Origin: Rutidosis leptorrhynchoides
Lineage: Eukaryota > Streptophyta > Magnoliopsida > Asterales > Asteraceae
Direction: 5' to 3'
DNA length: 64,000 bases
NCBI RefSeq assembly: GCF_046630445.1
Contig: NC_092336.1
Coordinates: 508,247,501 to 508,311,500, forward strand
The notes under the pieces are model-generated. The model did no database searches. It was given only the letters and a program-made list of their open reading frames with translations, and was not told where the DNA came from. Numbering within the stretch: position 1 is the first letter of the stretch; each line of letters starts with the position of its first letter. Position numbers and translations under genes: made by a program. This document shows positions 25,872-40,615 of the stretch, in pieces.

Positions 25872-27802
25872 CATGTAAAGACCCGTCCTAATCCATAAGA
25901 ACGAATACAATAACATTTGGTTACATCGCGAGGTACTTGACCTCTATATGATACATTTTACAAACATTGCATTCGTTTTTTTTAAAATACAACCTTTCAT
26001 TACATCGAATGTTGACAGGTATGCATACCATTTCATAATATATCTAACTATAATTGACTTAATAATATTCTTGATGAACTCAATGACTCGAATGCAACGT
26101 CTTTTGAAATATGTCATGAATGACTCCAAGTAATATCCCTAAAATGAGCAAATGCACAGCGGAAGATTTCTTTCATACCTGAGAATAAACATGCTTTAAA
26201 GTGTCAACTAAAAGGTTGGTGAGTTCATTAGTTTAACATAAATAATCGTTTCCATCATTTTAATAGACCACAAGATTTTCATTTTCAGTTCTCATAAATA
26301 TACGTCCCATGCATAGAGACAAAAATATCATTCATATGGATTGAATACCTGGTAACCGACATTAACAAGATGCATATAAGAATATCCCCTATCATTCCGG
26401 GAAATCCTTCGGACATGATAAAAACGAAATCGAAGTACTAAAGCATCCGGTACTTTGGATGGGGTTCGTTAGGCCCAATAGATCTATCTTTAGGATTCGC
26501 GTCAATTAGTAGATCGGTTTATTAATTCTTAGGTGACCAAGCACAAGGGGCATATTCGGCTTCGATCATTCAACCATATAATGTAGTTTCGATTACTTGT
26601 GTCTATTTCGTAAAACATTTATAAAAGCGCATGTATTCTCAGTTCGAAAAATATATATTGCAAAAGCATTTAAAAAGGGAGTAATGAAACTCACCATACT
26701 GTATTTTGTAGTAAAAATACATATGACAATATTGAACAATGCAGGGTTGGCCTCGGATTCACGAACCTATATCATTTGTATATATATTAACACACGTAAT
26801 TGTAATCAAACATATATATATTATTTTGAATTATATATTATGCTTATTTAGTTTGTGTATATATATTCAAAATGTTTAATATCTATATATTTAGTTATAT
26901 TAACATATCTGTATATATATGGTTAGTATTAAAAAAATATCATTAGTTTGTTATGTAAAAGCATTTATATAAATATTGTTATTATGTTTGATATGTAGGT
27001 ATATCAACTATTAATATAATTATAATATATGTATTAAGTATATTTTAGGTAAAAAATATCTATTTGTAACAAAATGATAGTTTTGATAATAATGATTTAT
27101 TAATAATAATAACATTCCTAATATCGATCATATTAATAATAATTACGATATTGTTAAAATTGATACTTATGTTAATAATAATAATAGTAAAACTAATAAT
27201 TACAAAGATGATATTAATACTAATATTAGTGAAAAATAATAATGATTTGTATTGTTTTTGTAATAACAATAATAATAATCCTAATCATAATCATAATTTT
27301 CGTGTTAAATTTCTATGATAACGACTATAGTTTCTTATAACATTTACTTGTACTTATAATTATAACTTTTACATGTGTTCGTATACTTACAACTATTTTC
27401 TATAATCTTTATCCTATTATCTTTTATTATATATTTATGTTGTTAATACGCTTAATATACTTGAAATCATAATAATAATAATAATAATACAATAACGATA
27501 ATATTAGTACTGATAATATTAATATTTATAAATTGATACAAGTTTTAATATTAATGATAATCATATTAATCATCCTAATCGTGTTGATATTAATAATAAT
27601 TATACTAGTAATAATCATAATAATAATTCTTTTAATTGTTCTACTAACATATTACTAATATTAGTAATAACATCAATTAACATTAACAATAATTACTAAT
27701 AATAATAATATTAACAAAAATGATAATAATAATGATAATAACAAAAAAAGATTATGACTACCTCATAATAAAAGCTCCAAAAAGAAAATAGTTGAAGTTG
27801 CT

Positions 27803-27850
27803 GGGGTTTGAACCCACGACCACTTGAAACCCAACACCCCTCCTTAACCA
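27803..27850 (-). other. tRNA-like A/B-box pair (second LTR copy)
   Basis: This is the same A box and B box as at 6,349-6,396, in the other LARD LTR. Both boxes are unchanged between the two LTRs. Confidence 0.5.
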
Positions 27851-28973
27851 TCCCTCCAATCTTGTTTTTCTGATTGTATCTTACAACAAAATTTATTTAA
27901 GCCGTAAAAGATTTATTTCCTATTTCATCTTCTTCCTAAATTTTTCAATCGATCCATATACCTCAATAATCAAACAACGAATAAAACACAAATAGATTCT
28001 TCAAAACAGCAATAACAATCGATATTCAAGTGTTTGTTTTAATTGAAAACAAAAAAAATAATAATTTTTTTTTAAATTGATTTTTGTAATTGAAAACGAA
28101 ATAGGCTATGATTACAACATAAAGTATGTTTCAAATTGATCCTAGAAACGTTACCAATCGTCAATTTAACTAGAAGTATCAAATTGAACTCGAATTTGAT
28201 TGAAGAACACAGGGTTGACTTTTTAAAACCCGAACTTTGACTCGACAATTAGTGCTCGATATTAGGAATTGAAAGCTGAAAATTTGAGGAAGTATTCACA
28301 ACATGGATTAGAACACTTCTGTATTTTTGAATTTTGACTAAAGAACCGATTTTGAGTTTTTGATTTAAAGTGTGTCAAGCAGAGAGAATAAATGGTTTTT
28401 CTTTTCTGTTTATTTTTTTTATACAAATCGCAGAAGCTAATGAACATAACGCTTGTTGAATGATTAATACAGCAATAAAGGTGATTAAAATTTGTCTTGT
28501 AGTTTTTGATCTATAGACAGCTACTCACGAGCGAACAGGGAATGAAGAAAAAAAAGGTGAGATATCTGATATATATGGATACGTATATATATGATAAATC
28601 AGTTTTTATTTATAATAAATATAATATTACAAATAATAATTATACTAATAATTAATAACAATGATAATAATATTAATAATAATATTAATATTATTAGTAA
28701 TACTTATAATATAATGATAATAATAGTAAAAAAATAATAATGCAGTTAATATTAAAAATAATTGTCATAATAATAATAATAATACTATTAATAACAAAGA
28801 TAATAATAATTGTTAATAATAATGTTAATAACAATATTATTGATGATAATATTAATAAATTATATTACTTTTATAATAATGATAATCTATATTAATAATT
28901 ATAATGATTCTAAATGATAATATCTAATAATACAAGTAATATAAAAGATATATCAAGTTACATTTATTCAATT

Positions 28974-28979
<6 letters not shown>

Positions 28980-29060
<81 letters not shown>
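28980..29060. repeat. (TA)n microsatellite
   Basis: This is about 80 bp of TA in the LARD 5' LTR, shorter than its partner at 7,567-7,678. Confidence 0.97.
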
Positions 29061-29062
<2 letters not shown>

Positions 29063-29609
29063 GTTAGAAATAATAATTTTAGTAATCCCAATGTTAATAT
29101 TAATATTAACATTAACATTAACATTAATAATAATAATGAAAGTAATAGTAATCTTATTATAACAACTATATTTTAATTTGTTAATATATTATTAATTATG
29201 TAATATCTAATAATCATATACTATTTTATATAGTAACTCTTATTGATTCTTTATTATTTAATTTTATATATATTCTTATACATAGATCTCATATGTCTTT
29301 ATATATAGAGTTAGTTTAAATTGTACTTAATTATTTTGTTTATAATTTTTACATTTTTAATTCTAATTAATTTAGAGTATATTTTCTATTTATGAAAAGT
29401 ATTATATATATACTTCTATTTATATCAATATATATATATTTTTATTTACAGACAATAGTTCGTGAATCGTCAGAAATGTTAAAAGGACAATTGCATTCTT
29501 GTAGACTGTTCCAAAATTTTCAAAATTCAACATTATAGACTTTGCTTATCGTGTCGAGATCATATAAGATTCAAGTTTAAATTTGGTCAGAAATTCCCGG
29601 GTCATCACA

Positions 29610-31813
29610 ACTTCCAAGATCAAGAAACCTTTTTTTTTCTCAGTAAGTTATCATTCTAAATCAAGGTAAAATCCATATTCAAACTTTCATTCAATTTCTA
29701 TAACTATAACTATCTTAATTCGAGTGATAATCTTACTTGAACTTGTTTTCGTGTCATGATTCTACTCCAAGAACTTTCAAGCCATCCAAGAATCCTTTGA
29801 AGCTAGATCAATTTTTGTCACTTCCAGTATGTTTACCTACTAAACTTGAGGTATTAATGATGTTCATAAGATTATTCGATTCATATATATAAAACTATCT
29901 TATTCGAAGATTATAACATGTAATCACTAGAACATAGTTTAGTTAATTATAAACTTGTTTGCAAACAAAGTTAATCCTTCTAACTTAACTTTTAAAATTA
30001 ACTAAACACATGTTCTATATCTATATGATATGCTAACTTAATGATTTAAAATCTGGAAACACGAAGAACATCGTAAAATCGGACATACGCCGTCGTAGTA
30101 ACACCGCGGGCTGTTTTGGGTTAGCTAATTAAAAACTATGATAAAATTTGATTTAAAAGTTGTCCTTCTGAGAAAATAATTTTTCTTATGAACATGAAAC
30201 TATATCCAAAAAATTATGGTTAAACTCAAAGTGGAAGTATGTTTTTCAAAATGGTCATCAAGACGTCGTTCTTTCGACTGAAATGACTATCTCTTACAAA
30301 AATGACTTGTAACCTGTATTTCTGTCTATAAACTTATACTTTTTCTGTTAGTTTCATAAATTTCAGTTCATTATGAAACCATATCAACTTGAATCACTCA
30401 AAACGGATTTAAAACGAAGAAGTTATGGGTAAAACAAAATTGGATATTTTTGCTTGTTGTAGCTACGTGAAATTTGTAACAAATCTATTCTAACCATAAC
30501 TTAAATAACTTATATTGTATTATACATGTACTCTAACATATTATGTAACCTTGATAGACCATAGACACGTATACAATGTTTTGACATATCATATCGACCC
30601 AACTATATATATTATTTGGAACAACCATAGACACTCTATATGCAGTAATGCTCGAGTTAGCTATACAGGGTTGAGGTTGATTCCAAAATAATATATATAC
30701 TTTGAGTTGTGATCTAGCCTGAGACTTGTATACATTGGGTCGTGGATTGATTCGAGATAATATATATTGATTTATTTCTGTACATCTAACTGTGGACAAC
30801 TAGTTGTAGATTACTAACGTTGGACCGCTAACTTAACAAACTTAAATCATTAAAATGTAATAAAAAATGTTGTGAATATATTTCGATCATACTTTAATAT
30901 ATATGTATATATTTGTTATAGGTTCGTGAATCGATCCGTGGCCAAGTCTTAAATTCCGACGAAGTAAAAATCTGTGAAAGTGAGTTATAGTCCCATTTTT
31001 AAAATCTAATATTTTTGGGATGAGAATACATGCAGTTTTATAAATGTTTTACAAAATAGACACAAGTATGTGAAACTACATTCTATGGTTGGATTATTAA
31101 ATCGAATATCGTCCTTCAAGTCTGGTAACCTAAGAATTAGGGAAATGGTCCCTAATTGACGCGAATCCTAAAGATAGATCTATTGGGCCTAACAACCCCC
31201 ATTCAGGTTATGGATGGCTTTAGTACTTCGTGATTATTATACAGATGAGAGGTTCTGTTTGGGGATATTCTATGTATTAAGTTAATGTCGGTTACCAGGT
31301 GTTCAACATATGAATGATTTTTATCTCTATGCAGTTTGCGAAATGCCTGATATGAGATGCGTTTATAAAAATGAAATCTTGTGGTCTATTATTATGATTG
31401 ATAAATATATATGTTAAACCTATAACTCACCAACATTTTTGTTGACGTTTTAAGCATGTTTATCCTCAGGTGATTGTTAAGAGCTTCCGCTGTTGCATAC
31501 TAAATTAAGGACAAGATTTGGAGTCCATGCTTGTATGATATTGTCTAAAAACTGCATTCGAAAGTTTACTTTGTTGTAACATAATATTTATTGTAAACCA
31601 TTATTTAATGGTCGTGTGTAAGCGTGATATTTTAGATTATCATTACTTGATAATCTAGGTTATGTCCTTTAAACCTTTGTCGATAAAATAAATGTTATGG
31701 TTTGTTTTAAAAACGAATGCAGTCTTTGAAAAACGTCTCATATAGAGGTCAAAACCTCGCAACGAAATCAATTAATATGAAACGTTTATAATCAATATGA
31801 ACGGGACATTTCA
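29610..31813 (+). repeat. Element A 3' LTR, 3' segment (resumes after the LARD)
   Basis: It starts with the second copy of the acttc TSD and continues the LTR alignment from 4,240. The LTR ends GGGACATTTCA at 31,813. The sequence then jumps to an internal LTR position of a further copy, so element A was itself inserted into an LTR. No gene is seen. Confidence 0.9.
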
Positions 31814-34493
31814 CTTTTGAAGGACTTCAAGATATATATCAAAACACTCATACTTAACAAAAATGGTTACAATTACATTCTCATTCATTTTCATCAACAA
31901 TTCTACTCGTATTCATTCAGTATTCGTACTCGTATGATACACAGCTTCTAGATGTATTTACTAATGGTATATACACTTCAATGATCAGCTCTTAGCAGCC
32001 TTAATGAGTCACCTAAATATGTGGGAACCATCATTTAATATCTAGCATGAAATATCTAACAAAAATACAAACTAATGGAACCATATATGCAAGTTGTAAA
32101 TCACGTTTTTATCATTCATCACCAACACTTTCATTTTTCAACTTTCATGCATCAAACTACTCTCTCTCAAGTTCTCTCATATTGTTCTAAGTATTCTTCA
32201 TCATCTCCATCAAAATGTAGCTCAATCTAGTTCAAAAATCCTAACCTAGATCAACATACAAAACAACTACTCAAGAAAACTTCAAGAACACTTTCAAGTT
32301 TGCAAGTCTACTTCGAAGCTTTCTAATCCATTCCAAGTAATCATTTAATATCAAGAAACCTTTGTTATTTATAGTAGGTTATCTTTATAATTCATGGTAA
32401 TATTCATATTCAAACTTTGATTCGATTTCTATAACTATAACTATCTTAATTCAAGTAGTAATCTTACTTGAACTTGTTTTCGTGTCATGATTCTACTTCA
32501 AGAACTTTCAAGCCATCCAAGATCCTTTGAAGCTCAAGATCAAATCTTGTTATTTCCAGTAGGTTTACCTACTATATTTGAGGTAGTGATGATGTACATA
32601 ACATCATTCGATTCATACTTATATAACCATATTATTCGAAGAATATAACTTGTAATCACTAGAACATAGTTTAGTTAATTCTAAACTTGTTCGCAAACAA
32701 AGTTAATCCTTCTAACTTAACTTTTAAAATCAATTAAACACATATTTTATATCTATATGAAATGATAACTTAATGATTTAAAACTTGTAAACACGAAGAA
32801 CACCGTAAAACCAGATATACGCCGTTGTAGTAAAACCGGGAGCTGTTTTGGGTTGGAAAAATAAAAACTATCTTAATCTTTGAATTTGAAGTTTGTTTTC
32901 TGGAAAAATGATATTCCATATGAACATGAAACTATATCCAAAAATCATGGTTAAATTCAAAGTAAAAATATGTTTTTCAAAATGGTCATCAAGACGTCGT
33001 TCTTTCGACTAAAATGACTACCTCTTACAAAAATGAATTGTAGCCTGTAACTCCGACTATAAACCATCACTTTTTCTGTTTAGTTTCATAAAGTTAAGTT
33101 CGATACGAAACCATAGCAATTTGATTCACTCAAAACGGATTTTTAACGAAGAAATTATGGGTAAAACAAAATTGGATAAATTTATTTGTTTTAGCTACGT
33201 GAAATTTTGTAGCAAATCTATACTAACTATATCTTAACTAACTTTCTTGTATTATACATGTCTTGATAGACCATAGACATGTATACAATGTTTTGACATA
33301 TCATATCGACGTCATCTATATATATTATTTAGAATAACCGTAAGTCACTCTATATTCGGTAATGCTCGAGTTAGCATATAAAGGGTCGAGGTTGATTCTA
33401 AAATAATATATATACTTTGAGTTGTGATCGAGTCTGAGACATGTATACACTGGGTTGTTGATTGATTCGAGAAAATATATTGATTTATGTACTACTAACC
33501 GTGGACTACTAATTGTGGACTACTAACGTTGGACTGCTAACTTAACAACTTAAATCGTTAAAACGTAATAAAATATGATATGAATATATTTCTATCATAA
33601 TTTGATATATGTATATATTTGCTATAGGTTCGTGAATCGACCAGTGGCCAAGTGTTATTTTTCGACGAAGTGAAAATCTGTGAAAGTGAGTTATAGTCCC
33701 ATTTTTACTATCTAATATTTCGGGATGAGAATACATGCAGTTTTGAAAGTATTTTACAAAATAGACACAAGTACTTGAACTAAATTCTATGATTGATTTA
33801 TTATACCGCGTATCCCTTTTTGTTTTAGCTTGGTAACCTAAGAATTAGTTAATCAGTCCACAAATTGACGCGAATCCTAAAGATAGATCTATGGGCCTTG
33901 ACAAGCCCCAATCAGAGAATTTGAACTGCTTTAGTACTTCGAGGTTTATATGTTTGGGGATATGCTAGATGCATTTTTGTTAATGTCGGTTACCAGGTGA
34001 TCATCATATGAGTGAATTTTACAGCAGTGAGCAGACATGCACTTTATTATGAAAAATGAAATCTTGTGGTCTATTAATATTACAATTTGATATATAGGTT
34101 AAACCTATAACTCACCAACATTTTTGTTGACGTTTTAAGCATGTTTATTCTCAGGTGATTGTTAAGAGCTTCCGCTGTTGCATGCTAATTAAAGACAAGA
34201 ATTGGAGTCAGCATGCTTGTATGATATTGTTTAAAAACTGCATTCGGAAAATAATTTGTTGTAAAATATTATTGTAAACCATTATGAATGGTTGTGTGTA
34301 AAAGTTGTATTTTAGATTATCATTACTTGATAATCTACGTTATGTCTATTAAACCTTTATCGATAGAATAAAGGTTATGGTTTGTTTTAAAAACGAATGC
34401 AGTCTTTGAAAAATGTCTCATATAGTGGTCAAAACCTCGCAACGAAACCAATTAATATGAAACGTTTATAATCAATATGAACGAGACATTTCA
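31814..34493 (+). repeat. Level-0 LTR, 3' part (target of element A)
   Basis: This matches element B's LTR from about its base 745 (CTTTTGAA-GACTTCAAG) to its end (GAGACATTTCA). It is more diverged than the B LTRs are from each other, so it is older. No primer site follows it, so it is a solo LTR or a 3' LTR. Its first 740 or so bases should lie left of the window, beyond element A's 5' end. Confidence 0.85.
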
Positions 34494-34800
34494 AATATAT
34501 GTGCATCTCCGCGTTTCGCTATGAAATTGTCGACTTTTAAAAATTTAACGCAAAATCAACGTGTATGAAAAGTATCCCCAAATATTTAGCGTTTTTTAAA
34601 AAACGTCCGTTTTGCGTATAATTACTGACATTGTGTTCCTAAAATTATTTCGAGTTTAACGATGGTGTCGAAAAACTCATTGCGAGCGAGAAGATATGAC
34701 CCGTTGAATATTTGGGTGGAGTTTATTTAAGATTTTTTATGAAAATGGTTATTTGACACTTTACACCCTGTTTGGAGGGTCGATTTGATTTGTTGAAAAA
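34494..34800 (-). mobile_element. Helitron-like fragment abutting the level-0 LTR
   Basis: This segment aligns with 62,340-62,600, the Helitron inside a LINE. Shared blocks are AAATATTTAG, GTCCGTTT-GCGTATA, AAAATTATTTCGAGTT-AACG and GAGCGAGAAGATA. The terminal CTAG and hairpin are missing on the left, where the LTR joins, which suggests the LTR element inserted into the Helitron. Confidence 0.55.
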
Positions 34801-34804
34801 AGTT

Positions 34805-34822
34805 GGGGGGGGGGGGGGGGGG
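34805..34822. repeat. Poly-G run (18 G)
   Basis: This is a run of 18 G. A similar 14-G run is at 41,808-41,821. Such runs are rare in this AT-rich window and prone to length errors in assembly. The flanks to about 35,190 show no gene or recognisable element. Confidence 0.9.
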
Positions 34823-35186
34823 CTTTGTAAGTGAAATGAAAAAGGTAAAAAGACGAAAATGCCCCTAATTACTGTTCATCATTTTTGTCCAATAGATAAT
34901 ACTAGTTGGGTGATCTGGTTTTGCGTCGGTTCTTCACCTTGATTAACATCAATTACATCACTAATTATTGGAAAAGTAACTATTTATCATCTTTTTGTTT
35001 TATTTTTCTTTTTGTCGAGGAGTGACCCAAAATAGTTATGTGATTGATTTGTAGTAAGCCTGAAAGTATTTATTCATCATTTTTTGTTTTAGTTTTCGTC
35101 TTGTCTAGAGAAAAGACCCAAATGCTCAATCAATAAAGTGAGACGTACATCAACGATTGGTACAAACTATTTAATAAAATAGGAAA

Positions 35187-35220
<34 letters not shown>

Positions 35221-35225
35221 TTAAT

Positions 35226-36005
<780 letters not shown>

Positions 36006-36119
36006 CAATAAAACAATTATTAGAAAATGAGTTACATTATTAATTTGTAATAAGAAAAAAAGTTTAACAATAATAAAGTGAAAATTATGTGATTTAATAA
36101 TAATAATAATAATAATAAT

Positions 36120-36544
36120 GAATAGTTATTAGATAGTAAAAATTATGTGGTCGATTTATAATGAATGAGAAGTTTTATGGTTAAATTATAAAGTGTGAAA
36201 AGTTTATGGTAAGATTATAAAAACTATAAAGTTAACTATTATAAAGGGTGTGGTTGAATTATAATAATTAAAAAGTTTGTTGTAAATTTGTGAAGCTTAT
36301 AAATTTTACTATTCATTTAGTGAATATTTATTAGATAGTAAAAATTATGTGTTCGATTTATAATTAATGATAAGTTTTATGCTTAAATTATAAAGGGTGA
36401 AAAATTTATGGTGAGTTTATAAAACTATAAAGTTAACAATTATAAAAAATGTAGTTGAATTATAATAAATAAAAAGTTTGTTCTAAATTTGTGAAGCTTA
36501 TAATTTTTGCTATTCATTTGACCACTCTTTTTTAGATATATAGA
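36120..36544 (-). repeat. Tandem duplication of about 203 bp and a Helitron-family 5' end
   Basis: The block starting GAATAGTTATTAGATAGT near 36,120 is repeated from about 36,322 as GAATATTTATTAGATAGT and stays alignable to about 36,515. On the minus strand the segment begins TCTATATATCTAAAA at 36,544. It resembles the start of the Helitron at 57,168 (shared TATATCTAAAA, GTGAATAG or ATGAATAG, CTTCACAAATTTA, TTTATAATTTAA). It is AT-rich and non-coding. Its 3' terminus was not found. Confidence 0.6.
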
Positions 36545-36596
36545 ATATAATAAATAAGAAAAACAAAAAGTAAACATTTTAGATATATAGAATAAA

Positions 36597-39500
36597 CTAG
36601 TGAAATGATCCGTGGAATCACGGGTTTGTTTAAACGAAACAGTTTAATGATATGTTTTTAATAATAAGTGAACGTAAATGCTAATACACAGTAACATATT
36701 TAAAATGGAATTAATTACAATAAAGAATACAAACTTTTAGCTTATATAATCAATTGTGCAAATAACACGCATAACTTATAAGATCAGATACAACACTTAC
36801 ACTTATGAAGTCTTTGCACATCTCTTTAAAGTTTATAAATACAGAAGGAAATCACAATACCTAAACTTGTGTATTTTTGGCTTCCAATCTTCAAAAAGAT
36901 CCATTTATCTTTCACTTATTTCATTGGGAGTATATCATCATTATCTTCTATTGACTATATATATATGTAACTAAAAGCATTAGCATGTTTCATACAATAG
37001 TAACAGGAAGTACTAAATAAGAAAATTCCATATTTTAATAATTAAAATTTGTAACTGTAACAGTCCATCCATCTTTTGATATTATAAACTCACTAAAACA
37101 TGGTCAATTCTAATACAATAATACTGTACCAAGTCGATTTGAATACATAATGGTTGACTTGGGTAATATTTACTTTATAACCAAGTCAAATAGGACAAAA
37201 GCCACCCAATGCGTAATAAAAATCAATCTGACCTTCTAAACATGTACAGAAAAAATTAGATTATTACTGACCCAGACCCATTTTGACTGATCATAAGCCA
37301 TGGCAAATACTCCACTTGGAAAGGCACATTCTCTCCGGTTCATAAAGATAGTAAAATAATAACATGCCAATTTCAACAACTATAACCTGCAATTAATTGG
37401 CTTCTTTATCGCTACAAATTTAACAAAAACACAAAATTTAAAACTAATCCACAATTAATCTAAAAGCCTACATAGATACAACCTAAAAAGATCAAATCTT
37501 TGTTCAATTTCTTTAGGGTTTCAGTCTAGTTTTAAAAAAGATGCAAACTCCTAAGTTAAAAAGTTAAAAAAAAAATATGGAAAAAAAACAAAATTTGGAA
37601 AGTAAATAATTGTTTACCAGAATGGTTCTGCATTTCCTTCAACAATTTCATCTCCTCAAGTAAGCTGTGAATCCCACTATTTACGTTGAATTAAGCTTCT
37701 CTTCAATGGTGGACATACAACACAATTCTTTTCTACATCAACAACTTTAACAAAAACATTAATAAAATAAGTCCCTCTTCATAATCAAACAATCAGTTCC
37801 ACATTTAACAAAAATAACCCATTTCATAATGTCTATTTTAGGGGGCAAACACGAAGAGTCAAAGAGTCAAAGAGTCAAAGAATTCATGTAATAATCAAAT
37901 TCTAAATCCAATATAGTCATTACATAGTCCACACACCAATTTCAGCATAAAGGACACACCACACTGAATTTTGACCAACTACATTGACTCCAAAGAGTCA
38001 AAGAATTCATGTAATAATCAAATTCTAAATCCAAGCACTTCCATTTCATTAACTAAATATAGCAAACTCTAACTTTCTAAATTATATCAAACCCATATTT
38101 GTTGTGAAGAACATTGTATAATCCATTAGTCAAGCAGTCACATAAGAATCCGTATTAATTTTTCGATTTGAGGATTTTATCATTACTCATCACCCTAAAT
38201 CTCCATATCTTATCACAACTTTTAAACTGCACAAAAGCTTTGATGATCAACTCAATTACACAACATCACTTAAATTATATACCTTAACAGTGAGCTTTAT
38301 TTATAGTTTAATCTAATGGAGTAGTAGTGGCTAATAATATCAGACGTTATATTATAGTAGTTGGCTAAGTTTTAATGCTAAAAACCCCGGTTGTATTAGG
38401 ATGTTTTCCTTTAATCTAATGGAGTAGTAGTGGCTGCAAAGAAACAAAAATACATATTTTTTTAAGTATATATTATATTGCATGTGCACTTGATTAATAG
38501 ATTAATAAAATGAACAAAGATAAACACTTACATTGATTCAATTGTGTAGTTCCAAAGATAAACTCTCTAATAGCTAAAATTAATATGCATTCTACGTCTA
38601 TATGTTTAGAGGATATGAATTAGTGATAAATTGTTGGAGTCTAGCGTTTTCACGAACCAACAAAACTCGATCTTTAATGGGGGTGGAGAATTGCCTACAA
38701 CACCATTTAAATTAAGTTAGCAACATAATACTTCATATTTGAAAAGTGTAGAATTCAAATGACAGTTATTAACAAACGTAGTCGTTATGTGGTTCAGCCC
38801 TTGTCACGACTGTAGGAACAATCTTATCCCACCACATTCGCCCAAATGGTCTGCACAATAATAAATAAACAGTTTAAGCAAAATGCACATGACCATCAAC
38901 TAAAGCTTCAGTATAGTGCTTTATAGCTTGAGTTAACACTTTAAAAAGATCCATCTTGTTTTTCTCCTACAATATCTAGATACAAAAACATAAATACTGT
39001 ACAACAAAAATACAGAATTACCTAAAATCAAGACATTTCAATTAACAATTCTCGAGTGATAATTAAAAGCCAGAAAGTTCTTTACTTTGATACCTAAACA
39101 GTAATGTAATGTGTTTGATGAAATTCTATTACATAACACTGGAATCATAAATATTGTATCATATACTCTAGCAACTCAAATATCAGATACATACATGCAT
39201 ATTATTAAACCAAACACTATACTAACAAAATCATTTTTCATTCAAGCATTTCATCAAATAGTTTATATGCATGAAACACCATACTCATATCAAAGTATTA
39301 AAACGCGAGTAACAACAAAGTTAAAATAGCGTTACATAACTTTTTTTGTTTATGTAAATAACAAAGACAAATTGACTGCAAATATTACCTTAATCTGTGC
39401 CGTATTATTCAGTTTCATCCAACTGATTTTTTATAAATCAATGATTGCTGGCACTGAATCAACGATGGTTGTGTTGTTTTTGTCAGGTGAAGATGACGAA

Positions 39501-39823
39501 CATTAAGAGGAGAAGAATCACCGAAATTATATACCTGTAAGCAAAATACATCAAAATTTATCATTGAGAAAACATGAAAAAACCCTAGAAATAATTGGCG
39601 AGATGAGAAAGGAGAGGATGAAGTGCAGATGCAAATTAAGATTTTAAAGGAAAGGAAATAGATGCGTGGGGTTTCTGAGGGTTAACTTTAATTTTTTTTA
39701 AATCTAATTAATTAATATTAATTAGCTTAGATTTTTTTTTCTTTTTAAATTTTTAAATTTTTTTAACAAAAAAAATTATTTTTTTTATGATATCATCATT
39801 TTAGCTTATAATAGAATTATAGA
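36597..39823 (-). mobile_element. Non-autonomous Helitron, 3.2 kb
   Basis: On the minus strand it begins TCTATAATTCTATTATAAGC at 39,823 and ends CATTTCACTAG at 36,597. Before the end is a hairpin CCGTG-ATTC-CACGG. The outer bases are A before the 5' TC and T after CTAG, the rule for Helitron insertion into AT. No Rep/helicase ORF is present, so it depends on another element. Inside, near 39,470-39,660 on the minus strand, a pyrimidine-rich leader with splice-like boundaries resembles a captured gene 5' end. A 43-bp direct repeat lies at 37,867-37,909 and 37,992-38,034, and another of 26 bp near 38,308 and 38,411. No complete coding region is seen. Confidence 0.85.
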
Positions 39824-40559
39824 TAAGAAAAACAAAAAGTAAACACCTCACACTCTCTCCCACATACACATCACTTCTGAGTCTCTCTCACCCACCCCTA
39901 ACATGTTTCCCCTCCCCCAAATCTTTCATCCCATTTTTTACTCAGTTATTTCAAATAGAAATTCACCACCAGACTCAATTTACTCAGCTCATAAATCTGA
40001 TCACAACCTGACCTATAGTCATAAACAACGCTGCCACGCGCCGCCAGTGTTTGCTACCGGTGACTTATATTTTCCGGCGATGCTTTTGCGGTCTTTTTAT
40101 CGGTGTGTGAAGTAGCAACACCACCGTAGCTAGTTGTATTCTTAGCACCGCCTCCGTACTATTTTCCGGTCAACAGAAACTTTCCGGCGAGTGTTGGCGC
40201 GTTGCCGCGGTATGATTGCCGGAATTGGACGAAATTTTGAGGGTTCGGTCGGAATTGTTTCCTGAATGTAGTGATGGGTACGGTGTTTCGTATTTTTTTC
40301 GTAAATCGAAGTAGATATATATTTTTCACTGACGAAATTTGCTTTTATGAAGTTGTCGTTTTTATATTTAGCTTCCAACGAAAAATTACAGATCTATTTT
40401 TCGTTAAATAAATCTTATAGATCTGTTAATTGATCTATTATAGATCTAGATCTGTTGATAACAAGTTTTATTTAAAAATACTTTTCATGTATCTATCAAT
40501 TATAGATAAAGTATCTTTATCTTTATTACCGATTTAAAGCACATGACATCAAGTATAAG

Positions 40560-40562
<3 letters not shown>
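39824..40562. other. Unassigned interval right of the Helitron
   Basis: It opens with TAAGAAAAACAAAAAGTAAA, which also occurs left of the Helitron at 36,554. A CT-rich, leader-like stretch and a GC-richer part with CCGGCGA motifs (40,030-40,240) follow. Small ORFs at 39,903-40,115 (+) and 40,142-40,378 (-) have no recognisable motifs. It may be the 5' part of the LTR that ends at 41,807; I could not place a boundary. Confidence 0.4.

Positions 40563-40615
<53 letters not shown>
40563..40615. repeat. (TTA)n microsatellite
   Basis: This is about 53 bp of uninterrupted ATT/TTA repeat. Confidence 0.95.

Larger units (their letters stand above)
25874..29609 (-). repeat. LARD 5' LTR (minus strand)
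   Basis: This 3,736-bp partner of 4,241-8,251 has the same TG...CA ends. It has shorter microsatellites, and carries the A/B-box pair at 27,803-27,850 and the hairpin module at 26,155-26,226. No gene is seen. Confidence 0.92.
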
